From contig CAXNAA020000165.1 of NCBI GenBank assembly GCA_964200075.2, positions 1 through 25,437 of the forward strand: a stretch of DNA of 25,437 nt. Direction: 5' to 3'. A program made the position numbers and the translations under genes. The notes under the pieces were generated by a model. That model saw nothing but the letters and a program-made list of their open reading frames with translations, searched no databases and had not been told where the DNA came from. Of this stretch, positions 22,201 to 25,437 are shown in pieces (position 1 is the first letter of the stretch; every line of letters starts with the position of its first letter). Origin of the DNA: Sphacelaria rigidula (lineage: Eukaryota > Phaeophyceae > Sphacelariales).

Positions 22201-25155
22201 GAGTGCCGCGACGACGTTTGCGTGGCGGAAGGTACCTCTCCCCCACCTTCGCCCGATGGCTGTTCCAACGAGTTCGGCACATGCCACGGCAAGATCCCTT
22301 GCTGTGAAGGCCTAGAGTGCACCAACGACCTGTGCCTGTTGGTCGCCTCCTGCAAGAAGGAATTCGAAGCTTGCGCGGTGAATGCCAACTGCTGTGACGG
22401 CTTGGAATGCGGGAACAACGGCGAGGCAGACGTATGCATGAGGCCGAGTGCTCCGACCCCCGAGCCTGTCACCCCCACTCCTGAACCAGAGCCTGTCTGC
22501 AGTGACGAGTTCGAGGTGTGTACCATGGACAAGGACTGCTGCGAGGGCTTGGAGTGCGGGAACAACGGTGTGGTGGACCTGTGCTTGCTGCCGACCGCGC
22601 CCACCCCCGAGCCGGTGACGCCCACTCCGGAACCAGAGCCCATGTGCGCGAAGGGTTTGGAAGCATGCGACATTGATGCCGACTGCTGCGACGGCCTTGA
22701 GTGCCGCAACGACGGGGATAGGGACCGTGAGTAAAAATCATTTTTGCCCTTTCCCCCCTTTTGACGTAGTCGAGATCGATATAATGTGAAGTACTGCAGG
22801 CTACTCTTCACTAGACTGAGGGGGGTTTTGGGCTACGCTGTTGAAGGACAGCTGATCGATACATGTTTCGCCTGTTTGAACGTATTCTGTTGTCATGTTA
22901 TATGTGTATGAGAAACAAATCCTCACCTGGAACGCCGAAGGCCGCGAACGGTATGGTGAAATTTTGTGTTTGGGCGTACTCGTGGTGAAAATATTCAGCA
23001 CGTGAATTTCACGGCCATAGTAATTGAAGCGTTAGCAGAATGGAAAGCTCGCCGAGACACTGTTCGTGTCTGACCACAATTCTCGACTGTTGCTGCCCCC
23101 GAACGAATTCCTGTGATGCCGACTTCAACCAGTGTGTGTCTTCCCAGCGCCAAACCCGGAGTGCAAGGACGTTGCCGGGGTTTGCGCTTCCTCCGCAGAC
23201 TGCTGCGACGACCTGTTCTGCGCTCTCGGTGGTGAGTTTAGCTTTGCTCTCTGTATCGCTGGTAAAAATGTTGACAAACCTCCGCTGCTGAACCACGTAC
23301 GTCCCTGCTTGTTTTTGGTAGCCTTCATGCATGTATTATTCACATGCTATTTTGCACACGCTTTGAACGTTGTGATGAAAAAGCTTGATATTTCATCGTC
23401 TCGAGTACCGTCGACTGGTAACCCTGAAACCCGCCATTGACTTCTTGCGACATCACAGTGGTCATGTAAAACGTCACACACTTGGTCCTTCGCAGCTTGC
23501 TGTTCGAGCAGAAAGTAGAAAATTTCATTGGCGCCGTCGCTGGTAGGATTAGCCGTCCTCCATACCTCTGGTTCTTTTATCGGGCATATTATGCACTCCG
23601 TGTAAACCTAGCGTTATCGTACCTCGTGTCGTAGACAGTTTGATCCCGGCATCGCTAAAGTAGTGACCCTTTATCGCAGGCAGCATTAATGAATTGCCTG
23701 CCTTTCTAAATCATCTTTGCGCCTTCGCGTTTCGTGTTGACCGTTGCTTCTCGGCAATTGTGTTCTCAGAATGCGTGGGACACTCCGATTGCGGAAATGT
23801 GGCCGACAGCTGTGCTAACGATGAGGGCTGCTGCGGCGATCTCAAGTGCGAGATGGACGGTGCGTGAACAGGGGATAGCTCTCCCGTTGTCTGCGAATCT
23901 ATCTAGCCTGCATGCGAGGCCTTTGCTTCTCGACCCGATTGTGTCGGGCGTATATTCGAGCCGTATTTTGATGGCTGAGCCGTCCAAGACAATCTAAGTG
24001 CTTGGATGTGCTCCCGAGCATACCGAGTTGACGGCGATTAATCCAGGTGTCGAACAGAATGGGAGTATGCGTTCCGAGGGCTATTTGCAGAGTTTCTTGA
24101 TTGGCAACAAAGCTTAGCTCTGCTCTGCTCTATTGTGGCTCGTTGGTGTTGAATCGTAGATGTTGACGAGTGTCTGGTTGCTGCCGCTTCTTCATTCTGA
24201 GGTGCCTTACAGTATCCCGTCCTCTTTGCTTGCACGCCCCGTTCTCCACATATTCACGTTCCATCCTCGTACATAAATCTAAATTCTCATTTTCTCTATT
24301 GTGCCGACGCTGGAAAAAACCATGCAACATAATTACCGCGTTCAGTGTGCGTGGACAAAGAAGCGGCCACCTGCTCAGCTGAGTTCGACCGTTGCGGAGA
24401 TGACGTGAAGTGCTGCGACGGCCTGGAGTGCGACGACACAGGCGAGTACGGGGCAATATCGGGGGGAAGTGGAGATGAATTGATCCCTCGGCCGTAGACG
24501 TTGTATATCAGAGAGTTTCGGAAAACGCTTTTTTTGTCGTTTCAAAGTGCGGATATGTCGGGATCAGAGTGAAAAAATAATTTATTTCCCCCTCCGTAAA
24601 TGTGGTTTCCTCTCGATTTTTGTTTTTTTTCGATCAGGTGTTTTTTGTTTATTCTAAACTTCAGTCTTGCAATATTTGCACTCTCAGATGACGAAATAGC
24701 GTTTGCTCAAACTCTCTGTTGTTCAGACTCCTTCGTAGAGCATATTGACACAGTGGAGATCGAAAGTACTTCCTTTCTTGCTACCCTTCACTGCTTATAT
24801 ACACTCCGGAGCATTTGTTATTGGTTTTTTCGCGACCGGATCCTTGCCTCCCCTTTCATCAGCCGGTGCGTTTTCCCTCTGTTGCCTTCTTGCTTCATGT
24901 GGCATCGATCTTTGTGCTCAGTGTGTGTCGTGCCCGAGGTGCTGTGCGAATTCTTCGGCGGAGCTTGCGGATCCACAGAGGACTGCTGCAAGGGTGGTCT
25001 GGTGTGCATCGATGAACGTGAGTTGGTTGTTGACTAGCATTGACCAGAGACGACTACGTATCCCGTCGTTGTACGGGTACGCTCGTCGATTCATTTCTCA
25101 TCCAGAATGTGCAGTCGTAGTAGATTGGCTGCAATCTTTCGACCTTTTGTCTTGA
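10131..25155 (+). CDS. Secreted multi-knottin-like cysteine-rich repeat protein, 18 predicted exons
   Basis: Predicted join of 10131-10269, 12050-12181, 13638-14078, 15765-15875, 16849-17463, 17786-17884, 18074-18385, 18730-18828, 19089-19547, 20013-20111, 20348-21100, 21505-21603, 21815-22726, 23133-23231, 23770-23859, 24346-24441, 24922-25017 and 25106-25155. The total is 4701 bases, giving 1566 residues and a TGA stop. Order in the protein: signal peptide (about 1-26), short Asp/Gly-rich spacer, first cysteine module (exon 2), acidic Ser/Asp repeats (about 101-194), then cysteine modules to the C-terminus, with PTPEP-type linkers in the central part. I count 32 six-cysteine modules of the form C-x6-C-x5-CC-x4-C-x4/8-C, the cysteine order of inhibitor-cystine-knot folds. 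No transmembrane segment or obvious GPI signal is visible, so secretion to wall or matrix is inferred. The model rests on internal consistency: all introns are phase 1, all internal exons are multiples of 3, and each exon junction restores a six-cysteine module. I recognise no specific named gene. The knottin scaffold occurs in inhibitors, lectin-like, antimicrobial and toxin proteins, and nothing here selects among these. Confidence 0.8.
10270..12049 (+). other. Intron 1 (1780 bases)
   Basis: The donor is GTGAGC and the acceptor GTGTAG. No cysteine-rich exon is visible inside. It holds short palindromic GTAC-rich stretches (about 11095-11125), repeated GGTATC/ACCCTA motifs between 11200 and 11640 with weak terminal inversion, and otherwise nothing I can assign. 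An extra non-cysteine exon in this long interval cannot be excluded. Confidence 0.6.
12050..12181 (+). CDS. Exon 2: first cysteine module, divergent long-loop type
   Basis: The acceptor is GTGTAG|GA and the donor G|GTGAGG; the exon is 132 bases, phase 1-1, residues 47-90. It holds one self-contained module, C-x6-C-x14-CC-x4-C-x4-C. The loop between C2 and C3 is rich in Ser, Trp and Tyr and much longer than in the other modules. Unlike all later modules, the sixth cysteine lies in the same exon, two codons before the donor. Its open frame is closed by stops close to the splice sites, so it is visible only by the cysteine pattern plus splice signals. Confidence 0.75.
12182..13637 (+). other. 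Intron 2 (1456 bases)
   Basis: The donor is GTGAGG and the acceptor GTTACAG. It contains an A+T-rich stretch with interrupted inverted repeats (about 12268-12330, TTCATTCAT against ATGAATGAA) and a C-run at about 13248-13256. A short open stretch beginning with Cys after CACTAG at 12588-12589 lacks a fitting donor and module pattern, so I do not call it an exon. Confidence 0.55.
13638..14078 (+). CDS. Exon 3: acidic Ser/Asp repeat domain plus cysteine module
   Basis: The acceptor is GTTACAG|AG (13636-13637) and the donor G|GTAAGA at 14079; residues 91-237. The first part is Gly/Ser/Asp repeats built on GKDxDSSDDSGS, 12 residues (36 bases) per unit. A Pro-Gln-Asp-Asp spacer and a cysteine module C-x6-C-x5-CC-x4-C follow. 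The sixth cysteine of that module is supplied by exon 4. Acidic residues next to serines suit casein-kinase-2-type phosphorylation or divalent-cation binding; this is inference from composition only. Confidence 0.8.
13667..13948 (+). repeat. 36-bp coding tandem repeat (GKDxDSSDDSGS)
   Basis: One shortened 30-base unit is followed by seven 36-base units in exact register, all in frame inside exon 3. Units differ mainly at GGC/AGC (Gly/Ser) positions and by AAA/AAG in the Lys codon, with one AGA (Arg) in the last unit. The high identity at the DNA level indicates recent expansion by slippage or unequal crossing over, so length polymorphism between alleles is likely. Confidence 0.95.
14079..15764 (+). 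other. Intron 3 (1686 bases) carrying an antisense SINE
   Basis: The donor is GTAAGA and the acceptor CGATAG. It carries a SINE copy in antisense at about 15098-15478. A C-rich low-complexity patch lies at about 14160-14185. An open stretch 14231-14485 is in the wrong phase for this gene and has no module pattern. Confidence 0.6.
15098..15478 (-). mobile_element. tRNA-derived SINE, copy 2 (in intron 3)
   Basis: On the minus strand the head reads CGGTCGCCCGGGTGGCTCAG, with the A box at 15449-15459 and B box at 15405-15417. The body matches copy 1 through the GGTGAAAAG/CCGCTGAATCCC-type segment, GTGTTGACCTTCC and CGAAAGGGGTA(C/G)ACTGGCG. It is inserted antisense to the large gene. Confidence 0.82.
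15765..15875 (+). CDS. Exon 4: single cysteine module with one additional cysteine
   Basis: The acceptor is GATAG|TG and the donor G|GTGAGT at 15876; 111 bases, phase 1-1, residues 238-274. The leading Val-Cys supplies the sixth cysteine of the exon 3 module. An unusual extra Cys follows (C-K-P-C), then the regular module C-x6-C-x5-CC-x4-C, whose sixth cysteine comes from exon 5. The odd cysteine may be free, may pair with another odd cysteine, or may allow intermolecular bonding. Confidence 0.75.
15876..16848 (+). other. Intron 4 (973 bases) carrying an antisense SINE
   Basis: The donor is GTGAGT and the acceptor TTGGGCAG. It contains the shortest of the three SINE copies in antisense at about 16135-16392. 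The rest shows no feature I can support. Confidence 0.65.
16135..16392 (-). mobile_element. tRNA-derived SINE, copy 3 (in intron 4)
   Basis: On the minus strand the B box is GGTTCGAATCTC (16318-16329), with a degenerate A box before it. The body shares CCGCTGAACCC, CGCAGAAAG, TTGACCTTCCTCCTGTGTGACCC and GCGCCCACATAT with copy 1, but lacks roughly 90-100 bases just after the tRNA head. The 3' boundary is approximate. Confidence 0.78.
16849..17463 (+). CDS. Exon 5: four cysteine modules with PTPEP linkers
   Basis: The acceptor is GGGCAG|TT and the donor G|GTGGGT at 17464; residues 275-479. It opens with V-C-V-A, closing the exon 4 module, followed by a Pro/Thr/Ser linker. Three alpha-type modules (CxKEFDxC ... 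CC(E/D)GLECGNNG..DLC) then alternate with PTPEPVTPTPEP linkers. The last is a beta-type module (CSELTETC ... CCDPYDC) whose sixth cysteine lies in exon 6. The linkers look like sites for hydroxylation or O-glycosylation; this is inference. The third linker contains a variant, Arg-Glu-Pro-Asn-Met. Confidence 0.92.
17786..17884 (+). CDS. Exon 6: 99-base gamma-type cysteine exon
   Basis: The acceptor is GTCGCAG|TG and the donor G|GTGCGT; phase 1-1, residues 480-512. It starts V-C-S-E-K-C: the first Cys closes the beta module of exon 5, and the second opens a gamma module C-GVEADV-C-x10-CC-SGFQ-C, which is closed by exon 7. It is nearly identical in sequence and length to exons 8, 10 and 12. Confidence 0.9.
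18074..18385 (+). CDS. Exon 7: alpha and beta modules with PTPEP linkers
   Basis: The acceptor is CGGGCAG|TG and the donor G|GTGGGT; 312 bases, residues 513-616. It begins V-C-V-A-D-G-S, closing the gamma module, then has a PTPEP linker, one alpha module, a second linker ending in AAPTPVDPT, and a beta module (CSDLTETC ... CCDPYDC) completed by exon 8. This is the shortest member of the linker-rich exon class (exons 7, 9, 11 and 13). Confidence 0.92.
18730..18828 (+). CDS. Exon 8: 99-base gamma-type cysteine exon
   Basis: The acceptor is TTTGCAG|TG and the donor G|GTACGT; phase 1-1, residues 617-649. It has the same layout as exon 6, with conservative changes (Asp to Glu in the DPEIT segment, Ser to Lys after CC). 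It closes the beta module of exon 7 and opens a gamma module closed by exon 9. Confidence 0.9.
19089..19547 (+). CDS. Exon 9: two alpha modules and one beta module
   Basis: The acceptor is CGGGCAG|TG and the donor G|GTGGGT; 459 bases, residues 650-802. It opens V-C-V-A-D-G-S. Two alpha modules (GLKCGNNGEADLC, GLECGNDGEVDLC) and a beta module (CLNLTETC ... CCDPYDC) are separated by PTPEP linkers, one of which has SATPEP in place of APTPEP. It holds one more alpha module than exon 7. Confidence 0.92.
20013..20111 (+). CDS. Exon 10: 99-base gamma-type cysteine exon
   Basis: The acceptor is CCTGTAG|TG and the donor G|GTACGT; residues 803-835, phase 1-1. It is the third copy of the gamma exon (compare exons 6, 8 and 12). 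Differences include Lys to Arg before the first module cysteine, Leu in the DPELT segment, and Glu-Asp instead of Asp-Asp before the donor. Confidence 0.9.
20348..21100 (+). CDS. Exon 11: four alpha modules and one beta module
   Basis: The acceptor is ACCGCAG|TG and the donor G|GTGCGT; 753 bases, residues 836-1086. Four alpha modules lie in a near-perfect 147-base tandem array, followed by a PTPQPPAPTP linker and a beta module (CLDLTEIC ... CCDFYDC) completed by exon 12. The fourth alpha module is altered (GSSDEADLC instead of GNNGEADLC). This is the most recently expanded exon judged by internal DNA identity. Confidence 0.93.
20413..21018 (+). repeat. 147-bp tandem array encoding one module plus one linker (49 aa)
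   Basis: Unit starts are TGC codons at 20413, 20560, 20707 and 20854, exactly 147 bases apart; the fourth unit is 165 bases because its linker is longer. Units 2 and 3 differ at only two positions by eye (C/T in the Ala-Cys segment and AAC/AGC). Unit 4 matches unit 3 until the GNN/GSS change. This is recent tandem duplication or gene conversion within one exon. Confidence 0.95.
21505..21603 (+). CDS. Exon 12: 99-base gamma-type cysteine exon
   Basis: The acceptor is TTCGCAG|TG and the donor G|GTACGT; residues 1087-1119, phase 1-1. It is the fourth gamma copy, with Asp-Arg before the first module cysteine and Ser-Gly-Phe-Gln after CC. It closes the exon 11 beta module and is itself closed by exon 13. 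Confidence 0.9.
21815..22726 (+). CDS. Exon 13: seven cysteine modules, including an intron-free beta-gamma-alpha run
   Basis: The acceptor is CGGGCAG|AG and the donor C|GTGAGT at 22727; 912 bases, the largest exon, residues 1120-1423. It opens E-C-V-A-D-S-S (Glu rather than the usual Val). It then has an alpha module, a beta module and a gamma module (CGVEVDVC ... RECCDGFEC) directly fused without introns, a Ser/Pro spacer (TSPPPSPDG), a short module (CSNEFGTC ... CTNDLC), two more alpha modules and a last module (CAKGLEAC) whose sixth cysteine comes from exon 14. The gamma part is 90 bases against 99 in the exon copies. Confidence 0.93.
23133..23231 (+). CDS. Exon 14: single cysteine module
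   Basis: The acceptor AACCAG|TG was chosen over the later TTCCCAG at 23145-23146. Only the earlier one supplies Leu-Cys, which closes the exon 13 module with the usual eight-residue spacing. The donor is G|GTGAGT; 99 bases, residues 1424-1456. After V-F-P-A-P-N-P-E comes a module C-KDVAGV-C-x5-CC-DDLF-C, closed by exon 15 with a four-residue last loop. No PTPEP linker. Confidence 0.85.
23770..23859 (+). CDS. Exon 15: single cysteine module
   Basis: The acceptor is TTCTCAG|AA and the donor G|GTGCGT; 90 bases, residues 1457-1486, phase 1-1. The leading Glu-Cys closes the exon 14 module, and a V-G-H-S-D spacer leads to C-GNVADS-C-x5-CC-GDLK-C, closed by exon 16. It has no Pro-rich linker. Confidence 0.82.
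24346..24441 (+). CDS. Exon 16: single cysteine module ending at a GC donor
   Basis: The acceptor is GTTCAG|TG; 96 bases, residues 1487-1518. Val-Cys closes the exon 15 module; then C-SAEFDR-C-x5-CC-DGLE-C-DDT. The donor is read as G|GCGAGT, a GC-AG intron. This is the only choice that keeps phase 1 and lets exon 17 (V-C-V) supply the sixth cysteine at four-residue spacing. Without splicing, the frame would run to TAG at 24496-24498, giving an alternative truncated C-terminus. Confidence 0.78.
24922..25017 (+). CDS. Exon 17: single cysteine module with a five-residue C4-C5 loop
   Basis: The acceptor is GTGCTCAG|TG and the donor C|GTGAGT; 96 bases, residues 1519-1550. V-C-V-V-P closes the exon 16 module, then C-EFFGGA-C-GSTED-CC-KGGLV-C-IDE. 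The loop after CC is five residues, not the usual four. If intron 17 is retained, the frame stops at 25035-25037 after R-E-L-V-V-D and the last cysteine is lost. Confidence 0.82.
25106..25155 (+). CDS. Exon 18: terminal exon with last cysteine and stop
   Basis: The acceptor is CATCCAG|AA (25104-25105), phase 1. It encodes 16 residues (1551-1566): Gln-Cys, which closes the exon 17 module with a four-residue last loop, then a short hydrophobic tail (AVVVDWLQSF...) and TGA at 25153-25155. The preceding intron is only 88 bases. It was chosen because it restores the six-cysteine pattern in the correct phase; the short length makes it less certain than the other exons. Confidence 0.62.
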
Positions 25156-25370
25156 CTTACCAGACACTTGTCAACAAAATGTACGATCCTCCCGAGCTGC
25201 TCATGCAACCGTTCACTCCTGATAAAGAATTTCTTAGTAATTGAACTGCTACACATGCGGTACAAATGTCATGGTACAAATCCTGTATCGGATCACTTAT
25301 TCAACAGTACACTACAGCAGACTGCATCCGCCAACGCCTCGACCGTCAACTATAGAAGAGCAGACTGGGC

Positions 25371-25371
<1 letters not shown>

Positions 25372-25410
<39 letters not shown>
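25372..25410. repeat. Poly-C run of 39
   Basis: There are 39 uninterrupted C residues, then GCCCC and an AC-rich tail at the end of the window. It lies about 215 bases beyond the stop codon of the large gene. Such a long pure C run is unusual in genomes and may reflect a sequencing or assembly problem next to a contig end. Confidence 0.9.
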
Positions 25411-25411
<1 letters not shown>

Positions 25412-25437
25412 CCCCACACCAACCACCAACGCGACAC

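Larger units (their letters stand above)
17786..22726 (+). repeat. Four-fold tandem duplication of a two-exon genomic unit
   Basis: The units are exons 6+7 (17786-18385), 8+9 (18730-19547), 10+11 (20013-21100) and 12+13 (21505-22726). Each is a 99-base gamma exon, a short intron of 189-260 bases, and a linker-rich exon with one to four leading alpha modules and a beta module. The introns are also homologous. Those after linker-rich exons start GTGGGTT(C/G), two of them continuing into CCCGGTGGCTT. Those before linker-rich exons share a stretch around AACTGATGT...CTGGTGTC and mostly end CTCGGGCAG. Introns 5, 7, 9 and 11 are 322, 344, 465 and 404 bases and hold no further exon that I can see. 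Confidence 0.88.
22727..24921 (+). other. Introns 13-16 between single-module exons
   Basis: The introns are 22727-23132 (406 bases), 23232-23769 (538), 23860-24345 (486) and 24442-24921 (480, GC-AG). They show no obvious homology to introns 5-12. That agrees with exons 14-17 being an older or independently built part of the gene. I see no extra exons or mobile elements in them. Confidence 0.6.

Noticed and set aside
16849-22726. CRISPR-like or satellite interpretation of the regular repeats
   Set aside because: The repeats are in-frame coding units of 147 bases or more with conserved cysteine codons, interrupted by spliceosomal introns. There are no short direct repeats with unique spacers.
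21492-22811. 439-codon open frame on the minus strand opposite exons 12-13, and similar long minus frames at 20286-21044, 18613-19491 and 16802-17488
   Set aside because: These are mirror images of the GC-rich module repeats. Their Ser/Gly/Val repeats follow from reading PTPEP and GLECGNN codons backwards. They cross clear plus-strand introns and have no signal or domain.
23147-23231. Alternative acceptor TTCCCAG for exon 14
   Set aside because: It is also in phase 1, but it removes the Leu-Cys needed to close the last module of exon 13; the earlier acceptor keeps the spacing found everywhere else.
10131-25155. Toxin gene call based on the knottin cysteine pattern
   Set aside because: The scaffold is shared by many non-toxic proteins. 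The length, tandem layout, acidic repeat and Pro-rich linkers fit a structural or matrix protein better, and no toxin-specific feature is visible.

Overview
The window is nuclear DNA of a eukaryote with long spliced introns, GC-rich codon choice in exons (GCC, GAC, TGC, GGC), polypyrimidine-CAG acceptors, GTGAGT/GTRCGT donors, a tRNA-derived SINE family and a small inverted-repeat DNA transposon. There is no bacterial-type gene packing. The architecture fits an intron-rich alga, for example a brown alga or other stramenopile, but nothing here fixes the taxon; this is inference.

Right part (about 10131-25155, + strand): one large gene that I assembled by hand. Eighteen exons join into a 4701-base reading frame (1566 residues plus stop). 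The product starts with a signal peptide. After it comes a first cysteine module, then a strongly acidic Ser/Asp repeat, then a long chain of six-cysteine modules, C-x6-C-x5-C-C-x4-C-x4/8-C, joined in the centre by Pro/Thr/Glu linkers (PTPEP type). I count 32 modules in all. The cysteine order (C..C..CC..C..C) is that of the inhibitor-cystine-knot (knottin) fold. Every one of the 17 introns is in phase 1, every internal exon is a multiple of 3, and introns 3-17 all cut the codon immediately before the last cysteine of a module. Any exon can therefore be duplicated or skipped without breaking the frame or the cysteine framework. A two-exon unit (one 99-base exon plus one linker-rich exon) is tandemly repeated four times with recognisably homologous introns, and exon 13 carries an intron-free version of the same junctions. 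The likely product is a secreted extracellular-matrix or cell-wall protein; the function is unknown.

Left part (1-10130): no convincing gene. It holds a 624-bp hAT-like non-autonomous element with a perfect 8-bp target duplication (1470-2093), three compact hairpins at its right end, a low-complexity triplet-rich block (about 2750-3130), a tandem duplication of about 250 bp (3860-4290), a possible Lys/Arg-rich minus-strand exon (4381-4554), five copies of an 80-bp dispersed repeat, and one SINE copy (6141-6500). Two more SINE copies lie antisense within introns 3 and 4. The window ends beside a run of 39 C's that may be a sequencing or assembly artefact.

All splice sites were inferred by eye from consensus, phase and cysteine spacing; no transcript evidence was available.
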